This document shows, piece by piece, positions 41,091-54,289 of a stretch of DNA of 64,000 nt. Position numbers and translations under genes: made by a program. The notes below the pieces were generated by a model. The model was not told the origin of the DNA and did no database searches. It saw nothing but the letters and a program-made list of their open reading frames with translations. The number at the start of each line of letters is the position of its first letter. Position 1 is the stretch's first letter. This DNA is from Sphagnum magellanicum. Its lineage: Eukaryota > Streptophyta > Sphagnopsida > Sphagnales > Sphagnaceae. Location: assembly GCA_021904315.1 (NCBI GenBank), contig CM038919.1, forward strand, positions 14,563,666-14,627,665, written 5' to 3'.

Positions 41091-43880
41091 CATTGATCAT
41101 GGATGACATCCTACCATCCAGTACTTTATCTGTCTGGCACTCAGGTGCAAAAAATAATTATTTTATTTCTCAAAATCAACTTTGGCAATAAAAATGTTAA
41201 GTTATAATTAAATTTCAATGACGAGAAATTTTGAGGAACTCGTATATGGGTGTCTTTTCATGTCCATGATATTTATATTAATTCAAATTAAATTTGACAT
41301 TGACATAAATAATAACAAATTATTAAATAACCATATGAAATTTTTTCTTCAAAAACCTAATTGTCATTAGTAATGTGTAGCACCACAGAGCCCAAATTTG
41401 ATATTATGTGAAAGTAAAAATATTTGGCAATGATGATAGATTGCATGACCTTATCTGATCAATATTATTACAAGCAATTGATCATTGCACCTAATGTGCA
41501 AGAAAAAATCTTGTTGAATGAAAGAAAAGTATTGCATGATTTCTTCAAGCCTCAATCACTATCATAGTCCCTTGGTGGTTTCAACACAAATTATATCATT
41601 TTTAAAATGTTTGAAATTTTCAAGTTTTACATTTCTCAAAAAAAAATTGATTGAAAATGAAATATCTTTTGAATTATTTTTTCAAAATGAAATCTTAATT
41701 ATTTGGTAGGCATTTGTTAAAGTTTCACTTTATTCAAGAACTTAAATGAATTGCAATAGACATTGGAGTTACGCCTAATCATAGGCAACTAATAATTCAC
41801 TGACCTACCTCGTATTATGCTTGGTTTACAGGAGGGCCTTTTCACTTGTTACACCCTCACCCTATACCATGGAAAAACAAGGCACACATTCTAATGGTTG
41901 ATGTTTTTCGTCATGGCCATAAAACATGTGATTACTAGCATCTTGGCATTGCAACAACTTGTCTTAATTAGTGAAGAATACATTGCATTGGGGATGATTT
42001 TTTTTTGTCATGAAAAAAAGTTTGAGAAACAAAATGGTGTGGAGTTATGAGAAACCTAAGGGATTCATGGAATGGGTTGTTTTATCAAGAAAATATTTGG
42101 CAATGTATGAGGTTAAATTTGATTATTTTCAAGCATCTATGTCAAATAGTAACTTTTGCAATTGATAAAACAAATACAAGAATGAAGGCATCTATTTCAA
42201 TACAAATTGAACTTACAATTACACTTTCAAGCAAGATTGAGAAGTGGAAATGTTTTGTTACCTTGTGATGAAATTTATAAAATAACCATTGGTACAACCT
42301 TCATTATTATTAAAGAATGTTATGTGAAAATTAGAATCTTTTTGAAATTGCAAATATTCAAAATGCCAACACTACCAAGAATGAAAACTCTTGTAATTTG
42401 ATAACACTAGCAAGAATGAAGACTATTGTAATAAAAGTTGAGGCCCTCCATGGAATATTTTATATACTTGAAACCATTAATGCTAATCACATATTGATCA
42501 TTGCCCCTCCAAAGAACCATACTTCTTACTATTGTTGAAAGGGATTTTAGATTGCAACGGGTAGTACAATTGAAATGAAAATTTTGATACTATGAGTTAG
42601 AGTGGGTAGGAAGAAACCATGATCAGGTTTTTTTTTTAAAAGTAATTTGACATTGATAAAAGGACAATGACATTTATACCTCACAAATTGATAAGTGACA
42701 ATGCTTACCCAATTTGGCTTTACTCCCCATACAAAAGCAAGAACGATGGATTGTTTCAAGAGAAGGCCAACTATAATTTTATACAACCTAGTGCTCAAAT
42801 GGCTATAGAAATGACATTTTGAATACTAGAAAGTATTTGAAAATTGTCATGAAAAAAGATTGATATGTCACTTTGTTATTTATTGAACATTGTTAGCACA
42901 ATTTTTCTTTACACAACTTGTGTGTAATTCGTGGTGATGAATTTAATATGAATTAGACTTGGGTTCCACATTTGTTGCACACTACTAGTGATGTTCAACC
43001 TTTTTTTTCTTATCATGTTCCCATTTGGTTTTCAATATTTCCTTATTATTTATATCAATTTTAATTTTAATTGCATTAAACACTATATTCATGGTGGGTA
43101 AAATAAAAGAGGGAGATAATTATTATTTTTTAAATGAAATAATTATTAATAAAAGAATGAGGTAGTTAAGCTTGAAAATGAAATAAAACTTTTTTCATAT
43201 CCCTACCAGTGGGTAGGGGAAAGAAGTAAGATAGTTATTAAGAAATGAGGTAGTTAAACTGGGAAATGATGAAATAGTTATGAGTTGTTTTTAGAATTAT
43301 CCAAGGATGGCCACACAATAAATTCTTCGAGCTTCCAAAAGATTATGCAAAATCACCCATATACCAACTCCTCAAAATTTCATGACTGAACTTTTTTTAA
43401 TCAAAATTAAGATACAAACATAAAAATTACTTTTTTCAGACCAAGTAAACAAATTCAGTTTGCATCCCATGAGCATTCCTTTTATTCTCAAGGGCCCAAT
43501 TTTATATTCTCACCAATAAGATTATTCTATTTGAATTTCAAATTCCACCCATGCCCTCAAATAAACTAGCCATTAAATAGACTCTAAATACAAGGTACAC
43601 AACCATAAATTCCGAGATTGACATTCAAGTAAATTCCTTAATTTTCAACAATTGAAGCATGTAATTTGTAGATAATTCAGCATTTAAAAAGCAATGGGGT
43701 CAAACTTGAAAAGGTATTACCAATACAAAGTAATGTGATTTTTTTCACACAAAAAATCTCTTCTTGTGACACATGTGTGAGGTAAACTTTCTGATGTCCT
43801 TCATTCATTACAATGTACAGTATGTGGTGCATATTTTGCATATATTACATTAAAATGACATTTAACATTAGGTAGTGGCA
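41091..43880. other. AT-rich intergenic region
   Basis: No coding region is recognisable. A dispersed repeat related to 2251-2400 lies at 41251-41400. The stretch 43080-43300, with repeated AGTTATTAA and GAGGTAGTTAA motifs, resembles the reverse complement of 2080-2230. Confidence 0.5.
41251..41400 (+). repeat. Dispersed repeat copy (related to 2251-2400)
   Basis: It opens TGTCTTTTCATGTCCATGA and shares the AT-rich middle and the AGAGCCCAAATTTGA block with the copy at 2251, in the same orientation. Element class unknown. Confidence 0.5.
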
Positions 43881-43939
43881 CACATTTCATGGCAGTATTG
43901 GCACATATTACAACCAGGTCAGGCTCATATTGGCACATA

Positions 43940-44170
43940 TTATTATCTCATACCAGTACCTGATAGGCACTTGAGGTAATACCAATTTAATACCAGGGCT
44001 ATATCAATCTCATTATCAAGTATATACTTGCAACATACCAGCCAAAAATCAGCCTTGCATCCTAATACCAGGACCAAGCTCATATGAAAGTTCCAAAAAG
44101 GATAATACCAGTAGGCTACTGGGCTGGTATGAAATTTTTCAAAAAGATTCACTACCATTACCAGCTGGTC
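43940..44170. repeat. Cluster of ATACCAG motifs downstream of SKIP5
   Basis: ATACCAG or its close variant ATACCAA occurs about seven times in some 180 bp, with the inverse CTGGTATG once near 44122. Spacing is irregular, so this is a motif cluster rather than a clean tandem array. Confidence 0.45.
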
Positions 44171-44978
44171 TGTTCAAAAGTTGATACCCACCCAACGCTA
44201 GATATTGAACCTACTCTGCTGATAGGATCAACTGCTCCCCGAACATGCGTAGTATGGCACTACCTCCCTTCTATCTTACAAGATTTCAATGTATCCCTGT
44301 AAATGTAGCCCTGGCTAAACACAAGTTTCTTATTAGAGGCATGCATTCTTGCTGCTTGAAACTGATTCTGTAGAGAATAGCAATGTGCATATATACATAG
44401 TAAGTGCAACCCTTTGGAACACTTCTTCTTCCCTGTGGAAACAACTATTTTCTTCAGAAGTGATAACCAAGCCACAATCATACTGTGCAATGTGAACAGC
44501 TCTCCTGACAGTGTATGTCCTTAACATGCCACTAGCCTTCAGAGCATCCTGCACTTCATACATTCCACTCCATCACTGAAACCGCATGAATATAGTCCTG
44601 CATAATGGGCTTGCTGTGTTGTTAGTAGCCCAACCATCCTCCCAAAAGGACTTCTCAGCTGGAAAAAAAATGCAGTGTCTGAAAACTACTTTTCTACCAG
44701 CAGCCCTCTTTTAGACCAAGTAGTAAAAAGATTCTGCTTCATAGCTTCTGGAGAAAACTTGGAAACAGATAATAATGTTGCAGATTTACCAGATCAAGGC
44801 CCATAACTCCGTGTGTAAGGTAAGGGTTTGGAAAGACCACAACAGTCCAAATGAGACCATTCAACCCACGATGAAAGCACAGAGTTCAAATAGAAAGATT
44901 TCACAGATAATAAACTGTTATTACTGGCTTATCACCTTACTCTCAAGTCAAGTCAACCAACCTACATTGTACATAGCT

Positions 44979-47900
44979 TTATGCTTGACAAGGGACTAAA
45001 GCTGCATCAACATCAACCAAGTGCTTGGACACTTGGAACCAAAATGTCAAAGCTGCTCTCCCAAACATCACTCGCACCTGCACAATTAAGAAGCAGTAAT
45101 TAGTCAAAGAAAAGCTATCCTACATCAACATGTAAGTGACTCCAACAAGATATTCCCAAATGTCTCATCTCTACTGATAATTGACTTGATGGAAAGGTGG
45201 CTCCACTGCCATTATACTTATAATTAAAAACTGGTAATAAAATCAACCTGTTCCACAAAATCAGGCTGCAATAATGCTCTCAACTGAAAGGAAAGCTATA
45301 TTATGCAAGCGACACATTTCTTCCATGATGTTACATGCAATGCCTTCTATAAAAAATTCCATTCTGATGAGGAACCAAGTCAGGAAGTGAATCATTTAGT
45401 ACATACAAGAAAAACAAACAAAAAGATAACATGATCTATTCATTCTATGTCAAACTCTGCTCTCTTGCTGAAAACATGTATATGTTGACAAAAGTTTCCC
45501 AATGACACAAGTTTCATTCTTCATCAATGTCAAAGCTCTGCATAAAGATGAGAATGTTCTTGTGCATATTGAGATCAAATTGTTCAAAGGAAGAGTAGAA
45601 TCCACAATTTAGATGGAGATGAATTCTGGTAAATGGATGATGTAGAATTGATGAGTCAAAAAGTAGGACTCAAAAATGAACAGGACAAAGAGAGAGAGGA
45701 TCCATATTCACCTGTTGAAGCTTGAGACTGCCGCTAGTTCTAACACATCCAAAGCCACCTTCAATTCGAGTCTCTATGACTGAAACTTCATTTTGAGCTT
45801 TACTTATGGGGCAGGATGAATCATCAGCTGTACTGATAATAGGGCAAGAGAGATGATCAAGAGGATGATCCGCACATTCCAGAAAACAATTGTCCACAGT
45901 CAAACGCCCCTTTCTATGCAGTAAACAGCTCCCAAGCTCAGCCTTAATTGTCAAGTTTGCCACCCTTCCACTTGCTGAAAACTCTAAGGCACTACATCAT
46001 CAAACACCAATGCATTCATTCACCCTTTTGGTTCAACAGTTACATGCAATACTGTCTCATCCATGTTTCAAATGACTACTTCAGTGTGATTCATCAGTGA
46101 TCCTGCAAAGACAAGGCAATCACCCACTACTACCTCTTTTGATGACCCCATCAAGCAGCTAGCATGGAATTATTGCAGCCCAGAATGAGTATTTATATGT
46201 ATATATATGTCTCATCACTTGTATTTAAGTTTGGAGAAGAACATGGAAATTCTTGCAGCTAACATGGAATCGTAGTGGCCCAGAATGAGTATTTATGTGT
46301 ATATATATGCCTCATCACTTGTATTGTAAGTTTGGAGAAGAACATGAAATTCTCTAAACTTACAATACAAGTCACCATAAATCAGAAATGACAGACAACA
46401 CAATATTAGGACTCTAGAGATTTCACATTTTTTCTCACATCCAACCACATATCAGTGAACAGGAAAAAGGGAAAGAGAATTTAAAAACATGACCTGACCC
46501 TAAAAAACAGATACAAGACTAAGGAGTACATAGTTTGAATAACAGAAATGTCATAACTTTCAACAACAAGATGTATAGTAGTCACCAGCTACCATATCAT
46601 CCCCACTGGCTTCATTAGCTCCCAGAAGTCAGGGGAGGTCAATTTCATGACCGCTGTACTGAGAAGAATTAGTGAGCTTTGACAATTTTTTGACTTCTTG
46701 TATATGGTCTTGCAATCTCCAAAGCTGACTTACTGGATTGACTAACATATAGCATTTTGCTGCATCCAACATCATACATAGATCACTCCTCTGTCTGAAT
46801 AGGACAAAGGTTAGTGAGATGCCTTTGCCTGCACCTCCTGAGTCTGGTCAGATACTACTTGAAAATTTATTATGTGTCTTCAGAGGCTTCAAAAGACACC
46901 AGGTCTCAAATATAAACAGCTACTTTCCATGTGGCAAACAGCAGGCCAGGAACACATAAACCATACTAACATCAAACCCTGTATTTCATTTTGTTTAGGA
47001 ATACAAACCTTTCAAAACCACGAGGACAGAACAAAACCGTTTCATCTGCTGATGTGCCTCCTCCCACCTACACATATTACAAGCATACCATATCTCCATT
47101 CATCAACATAGAATCACCTCTTACAAATTTCCCATGTCAAGAAAGGTGAGAGGGATGTGGTACATACTCAACTGACCAAGCAGTCTTATTCCTGCTCACT
47201 TCAGACAATGTCCCTCAGAAACTGTTACTGAAAAAAAGATTATGATCCCAACCCATCTGTATGAAGAAGGGTATGCATAGACTTTCTTACAAAGAGGTGT
47301 CTAAACTACTTCAGAAATGTTATGAGACATGTGTTACTAAAGCATCTTCACTGCCAATGGGAAACCTTCAATGCACTAAATAGAATATGATAAATATTGA
47401 GCATCAGAAAAGAACACATGCAACTGCAATCCTATACATTGTATCATGTTGGCTGATGCACCTTCTCCTGCCTACACAGAATTCTAAAGGAAAAGGTTTG
47501 ATGATAGGCCCACCAAGCACAGTGGCTTATTGATGTGAACATTCAAGCATTCATGCATTACTCCTGGTGCAATCAGAAGTGTGTCTCCAGGCCTACATCA
47601 ACCACATCTATCAAATTAGTGAAGCCAACACTAGACAACTTGGTGTTCTGCAGCATCCACAAAATGTATCTTCAAAAGCTCCAATCAGAGCCTTTGTCAT
47701 AGAAAGCTTTGAGTACCAAAGTGACACTACTGTTGACATCCTGTGCAGTCCATTGCATTTAGTAAGAAAACAAGCATTTATGGGTAGGAAGCAGATCTTT
47801 CTACACTGCCATGATTCCAAAGTCAAAAAATAAACATATTTCATGACTCCAAAATAAAGACAAACATAAGGCCTTACACAAATGGCCATAAACAGCACTG

Positions 47901-48849
47901 TCTCAATCCAATTTTCCAAAACCTTGCAGACATTAACATTTCTGGGACAATGACGAATGCCTGAAAGAGACCCTACACAACAAACTAGAAACACAACATC
48001 ATCTGCTCAGAAGAGGTAGTCTAGAAGGGTGTACCTAGCTGCAAGGACAGCATCTTGAAGGGATGAGAAAACATTCATTGGCAATCGTGCATCATGATCT
48101 GAATCCACATGGAGCCACATACGTGAATCTGACACCAAAGTTTGCCATCTCTTACACACCCTTGCTGCATTGAAACGGTCTGCATGCATCACACCAAAAT
48201 TCCAAAATCAAACCCCACCCTACACTTTAAAGATTACAAATTACCCCTGATCTGCACAGCATCAGAAAGGAAGCTTACACTACCAGCTTCTCAAGCTATA
48301 AGACAGTGCCTAGTTCACTTCTCAACTCCAAGATTGAACTAAAAGAATTTCTTCCAAGATTGCAAGTATTCATTGCTGCCTCGAACCGAATTCCCATTTA
48401 CTGCTTATAGACAAGCTAAATTAGGGAGTCTTCCTGTCTACAGGTTTGAATGTTCAGAAAGAGGAACTTGGTTCAAATAAGGATCAGAGGTTTGTGTATA
48501 TGCTGCCCAAAAGAACTCCAATTCTGAAAAATCTTCGTTGAACGCAAACAAAGCTCGAAACCCTAACAAGTTCGGAAGGTCAATTATGCGGTATGTTCTG
48601 AATCACGTCTCGTTCTGGGTTATAAGGAGAAAGGGTGGGGGAAGGAATAGGAAGAAGGAAGACGCAAACTCATCGGTAATGGAAAAAAAACTATCTCTAT
48701 TGAAAAGAAAGAGCGACAAGAGGATGGGGAGAAGGAGGAGAACAAATACCAGGCATGGGTGTGAGGTAACTTAAGATTCGAACGAGACAAGCGTCGTCCA
48801 GCCAGTGGATAGGGGGGGTACTATAGCCATGGCCTCCACGCTTCGCCAT
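44979..48849 (-). CDS. SKIP5: F-box protein SKIP5-like
   Basis: An F-box adaptor expected to bind SKP1/ASK in an SCF ubiquitin ligase; its substrate is unknown. Six exons: 48849-48750, 48179-48035, 47592-47514, 47067-47009, 45991-45712, 45077-44979, all in phase, giving 253 residues (Arabidopsis SKIP5 is about 270). The F-box spans exons 1-2: WLDDACLVRILSYLTPMPDR then FNAARVCKRWQTLV. The rest matches the SKIP5 beta-helix-like region: RPGDTLLIAPGV, NKPLCLVGGGTSADETVLFC, ANLTIKAELGSCLLHRKGRL, HPLDHLSCPIISTADDS, TRIEGGFGCVRTSGSLKLQQ and VRVMFGRAALTFWFQV near the C-terminus. A telo-box lies in intron 1 (48558-48566). Intron 4 holds a repeat copy and a near-perfect hairpin. Frames at 44560-44330 on the same strand could be 3' UTR or an alternative last exon. 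Confidence 0.92.
46157..46372. repeat. Tandem duplication with terminal hairpin, SKIP5 intron 4
   Basis: Two direct copies of about 95 bp (roughly 46157-46250 and 46251-46345) share CCCAGAATGAGTATTTAT, GTATATATATG and CTCATCACTTGTATT then AAGTTTGGAGAAGAACATG. The second copy continues into an inverted repeat: 46317-46339 pairs with 46350-46372 over 23 bp with one mismatch, separated by a 10-nt loop. Confidence 0.75.
46555..46630 (-). repeat. Copy F of the ~190-bp interspersed repeat (partial)
   Basis: Read on the minus strand this gives TTCTGGGAGCTAATGAAGCC, AGTGGGGATGATATGGTAGC and TGGTGACTACTATACAT. It is a partial copy in SKIP5 intron 4, sense to the gene. Confidence 0.55.
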
Positions 48850-51800
48850 CGCCCCCCACGACGCACACTCGCTCGGAAAACGCAAAGCTTCCGAAACTGC
48901 TTCTTGAACAACAGCCTAAATACGGTGAGGGAATACAACACAACGGAAGATAGTCAACTTGCTCCCACCAACCAAAAACACAAAAAAATAATAATGAATG
49001 GATTGAAACTCAATTCTTGTCTTCTGCAGCAAGAGATGGCCGCAGAGCGCGCACAACGAACGAAGAGGGGGGCGCGGTGAGCGAGGAGAGGCGCAAGGTT
49101 GCCATCGCCGGAGCTCCAGGTTTCCTTGCCACAAACACTCTAACCATGGTTCATCTGACCCCGGTTCAATCTAACCGTGGTTCCGATGTCCTTAACCAGC
49201 CACACTCTAAAATAATCAAGGCCCCTCCATTTAAAACACTGCATTTCTTTTGAATACAAGATCTTGGGTTCTATGTTTAAAGATTCTCAAAAATTAAAAC
49301 CCATTGATTTCAGGGTGAACTCAAATTTTCTCAACCAACAATTTTGGGTTTGATAAGTTTAATATTGTGGCATCATTTGCTTGAAAAGCATGCAAAGACT
49401 TAAATACACCATTAACATATTAAATTGGCTTAAAATGTTGAAAAATGTAAGTTATATGTAAAGGGATGAATTGAAAATCCATTTCACATCGAAACATAAT
49501 GTATTTTTATATTTTATTTTAAATATAAATTGACCATTGTAAATATTTAATAATTCAAAAAATTGTAGTAAAATGTTTTTATTATCTCTCAATGTACCAC
49601 TTATATTAATGTTATTTTTGTCACATATTGATGTTCATTGGTGACCATACTTTGGTGCAAATTAAACAAAAATTTAAGATTTAATTCTTGAATGCAACAA
49701 TATTGGGGTTTTTTTGTATTAAATAATAAGCATTGACTTAAATGTTCCATGTTATTTTGCTTCATTTTGAAGATATGATTATTGATTATCCAATTAATAA
49801 GATATAAAATCAAAAAAACAATTGTCCATTTCATGTTTATATGTTGAAACTAAACAAAGGTCACATGAATGCAATACATGTTTAAACAATGAATCAACAA
49901 AATACGATGTAAATGTTTCCATATATGAACTTGAATTAAATGGATGCATATAAACAATACCATGTTCACTCACATAAACACACGTACACAATGACAAACA
50001 AAATATTTATACAACACATTCAATAAGAGATAAAATCAATGATTTATTAAAAATTATTTCCATTGAAAGCTTGTTTGCATAAAAAGATTGCTTGTATTGA
50101 AAAACTACTTGCATTTGAAAGCTATTTTAAACTCCAAAAAAAAAAAAAAAACACTTACAATGAAAGAAAAATTACATATTAAATAATTTTACAGGTCAAA
50201 CTATTTGGACATTTCATGTAAGTTGACATATAAAAACTTTTCTTTTACTTTAAAAGAAAATATGAAAAATAATTTTATAATAAGGGTCATTCAAACCAAA
50301 AATATGTTTGCGTGTGTAACTAGGGTTCTTGCCCCTTTTGCCTTCGCTCCAACAACATTAAAAATGGTTTGTGTGTTATAAGTTCTGCATCCTTTGGATT
50401 TAGATTTGGATTCCCCCTTTGGAACTTTTTGATGGGATTTTAATTGGACACATATGTGAAGCTTTCCATGGATTCTTTTAGGTCAATTTTTTTGCACATG
50501 TCCCATTTGTCAATAGTGGTTCATTAGGCATGATTTTCGAAAATTTTCAGAATTCTTTCGATCCCAAGGATTCTAGTAGTTTCATTCAATTTCATCAATT
50601 GAATTCCAATGTGGTTGTTAACCACATCCCATAATTTATGGCTCGCATTCTTGGTGTTGTTAGGCTTATAGTTGTGACTAAGCCCTCAAGTGGCATTTGG
50701 CCAGTTGCAGTGGGTGAAAGGATTTATTGATTGATTAATAGGGTTTTATCTCTATAGTTTTGTAATGTAATTTTCTTTCACATGTTGCATCAATTCAATG
50801 TGGCAATTAAGGGTGGTTGCAAGGTAGTGGGAACATAAATTTCCATATTTTCTGGAATCAATGGTGTGACAACCTCATGTTCAATTTTCATAGCTAAATG
50901 AATGTTTTTATTGGAATGAAAATTTTGATTTTACACTAATGGACATTTTGAAAAAAATTGGGATTCACCATTGGAATATGGTTTTTTTTGTTCACCATTC
51001 CTTACAATACATATACTACCCCCAAAAAATGAAAATTATATTCAATACTTACCCAAAAAAATGAAAAACACTACAAATGTTCTTATGAATGAGATTTTTT
51101 TTGGTTCATCCATTATAATGTATGTTCCAAAAGTTTGAAAATTTATTTAACATTCAAATGAAACAATTCCATCTAATCATTGATCCTAATGTAACATTAA
51201 AAAATAAATTGATCGAGAACATTATGACAACAATATTTTTGAATTACTACAAATTTGTCCAAATCTAACCTATTTTGTAAAAATATATCAATTCATTAAC
51301 ATGTTTCCAAATATTAAAAACACAAGTTCAAAATTTATGAATCACATGAAATATAAATGTATTAGAAAATCACATCAATCTTTCATAAATGATAAAGTTC
51401 AATTATCACATGTTGAATGCACTTTAGAAAAAATCAAACAACTAATTTTTGTGGAACATCATATTCAATCAAATAAAGTAGAGCATGATATAAATGAACA
51501 TCAATGACAACAATGATAAACAAATCCAAGAATTATTCCCATAATTGCATGTTTTAATTGTGAAAGGTTATGTTTTGTAAAACAACTAAATATTTTTCAA
51601 ATAAATTGTCAAAACAAATTTTTATATATTTTCAAATTCAAATAAAACCTAGCCCAACATAATACATATGTGCAAGTTGTTTACATACCATCACAAACTT
51701 ACAAGGCTTCATAGGTTCATGCAAATTTCATGCAAAATTTGATTTTCATAAATTCGTACAAAAATTACATGAATTATGTGCTATGGTTAATATGAATTCA

Positions 51801-52475
51801 ATATTCTAAATATTCAAATAGATGAAACATTTTTTTGAATGACATATGTGAATGTTCATATTTAACACATAAAAATCGCATAATTTTATCCAAAATTATA
51901 TCATGATAATTGCACGGATTCAGTTAAAATGTAAATTATATATTTTTTACATCAAGACATCACTAGTAGAAAAGACACATCATTTAGACAAAGATAATAT
52001 CTTTATTTTTCATGTCATTTTTATACTTTGAAGCCCATAGATTTTGCATAAACATATTGTTTTAAAATTTTCGCACGAATTCTATTGAAATTTTATGATA
52101 TTGTAAGTTTGTGATGAACATCAATGAATATACATCATCTTTATATCAAATATTGGATATAATTTTTAAAAAGAAAATGATTCCATCAATCCAAAAACTA
52201 ACACAATTGGGTAAAAGCATGATAAGGTGGATGAAAAATGGCAAATCACAACAATCCATACTACTTATTAACCTAACTGAATGGGTGGGTAATTTCAAAT
52301 TGAAAAAGGCGGGAACAATGGTCACATGGCACTGGTCGTCATCATTTGTTAATTTACAATATTTGATGTTTTTCCTGTACCTCTCAGAAGTTTTGGATGT
52401 TCTTGCTCTAAATTGCCATTCAAAGTACTAAGTTTAGTATATGCTCTTTGTAAGCAGTGATCGTGATAATCAAGT
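48850..52475. other. SKIP5 upstream region and AT-rich DNA
   Basis: The first 350 bp or so are the presumed SKIP5 promoter. Beyond about 49.25 kb the sequence is strongly AT-rich. It holds a poly-A run at about 50137-50153 and no recognised gene. A 106-codon plus-strand frame at 52111-52431 has no recognised relative. Confidence 0.5.
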
Positions 52476-54094
52476 ATGTCAAGTGGCACACCTTCATCTA
52501 GTAGTGACTTAAAGAAGAAGGCAAAATTGCAAGAAGGAGGACCTAAATGCCATGGTGGTAGTACGAAACTAGGGTTAGTTTTTCTAAAAGGTCAAACAAG
52601 AAGGAGGACCTTCTCACAACAACAATGCAAAGGCAAGGTTTGTAAGTCCCTTGTATGGAGAGGTGCCTAAAATGCTTGAATGTGATGGTAGTTGTAATTT
52701 TACCATAAAAAAGTTCACACAAAAATATGATTTGTGATTTATTGGGTTGAACCCAAAACAAGTTGGAATGCCAAGGGATTGCACTAAAGAAAAAAGTCAC
52801 AAAGCTTTCCAACCTTGTTGTGAACAAGAATGGCCACTATTACATGGAGTGTGGAGACCCATAATGTATGGCAAAGATTAAAAACCTATGGATGATTATT
52901 CACTAAAAGCTTTATGTGCTTGCTGGAAGAGTGATCACATTAGGAATGGCGTGAGGTTTGATTTGTGAGCTAAATGGGAAGTAGATGAATTGGCCTACCT
53001 ATGTCAAATGGATGAGTCAAAAGTAATTTTGGCGATGTCATGTGAAAGATTCATAGTTTTTTGAAGGCTGGAACCTTTTTTAGTCGAAGCAAGGTGATGG
53101 TTCAAATGATGAAATGTAGATGATAGATTTTTGACATGCGAAACCTTCACCTATTTTTGAACAACTACAAGGTTATTTTCTTTTTGTTCAACAATTGGTT
53201 GTGTTGGCAAAAGAAGCCTTAGCCATCAAAGTGCAAGAGAAAGATGAGGTGGTTAAGGTGGATATTCTTGCCCAAGGCGAAAAGGCAGACTGGAACAAGT
53301 TGTTATTGGATGTTACAACAAGGCTTGAAGTGTTGGTTTCTGCACTTCAGACAAAAGAAGTTGTTGTGGTTTCAAGGAACTCTAATGATGATGTTGTTTT
53401 TTTTTTTTTCTAGGTTTTCTTGATCCTAGGATCCAAGCCCTGCAAAAGCAAGTCGATATTTAGTGGGGCATAATAAAACATTTCAAAACTTGGTAGATGA
53501 AGGAGAAAGTGAATTTTCAAAAGTTCACAAAGATGACATTGATTTTTCTACCACACTTGCTAAGTTGTAGGAGGAAGTTTTGACATGCAAATGATATGAA
53601 TGTGCGATTAAAGAGCTTATGAACCAAATTCAAAGAAGGTTCATTTTGAAGAGGGCACCATTACAACCTTATGTTAGGTTGCAAGATGTAAAAGAATTTT
53701 AAAAAGAGTGGTTGCCAATAGAGAGTTGTGTGTTTTGTGGCTTAGGATTTGCTTTTGTTTGGGCTACTATGATGTCTTCTTGCAAACATGTTTATCACGG
53801 TTAATGTGCTACATACCACTTCGGTACATTTACTAAATGTGTTGCCATGGATTGTGAAATAGAAATGCATGAAATGTGGTGGAGTTGTGTTGGATTGATC
53901 AAACTAAGAATGACTGAATTAAGGTTTGACATCCAAAAGAACGAGGTTAGAAATGGTTGGCGAACATGCAAGTTAGTTGAAAAGGTATGTTACTTCTAAG
54001 CTTTCAATTTTTGTTCCAACCCTTGGTTATTTGATTGTTGTCTACACATTAATTGTGAACTATGAATCCAAATTGTGAATTGTGAATCCAAATC

Positions 54095-54118
54095 TTCCAT
54101 CTAATGCATTAGATGGAA
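54095..54118. repeat. 24-bp perfect palindrome
   Basis: The half-site TTCCATCTAATG is followed at once by its exact reverse complement, with no spacer. It is preceded by a short direct repeat in which TGTGAA and ATGAATCCAAAT-type blocks recur. Confidence 0.9.
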
Positions 54119-54289
54119 CATCTACATGTAAATAGGAAGTCGCCTTGTCTATAGAACAAGCACTATTGTGAGAAGAGTTACAATTGTTTGTGGATTAGCA
54201 TGTATAATCTTAGATGATTAGTACATAGGGTACACATTTATGCATCGGTTCATAAAACATAAAGAAAATGCTAGCAACATAGTCCCTAA

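Noticed and set aside
48007..48034. Extension of the F-box exon 2 frame to a stop in TLLDYLF
   Set aside because: A GT donor after GCAGCTAG at 48035 restores the family continuation RPGDTLLIAPGV in exon 3.
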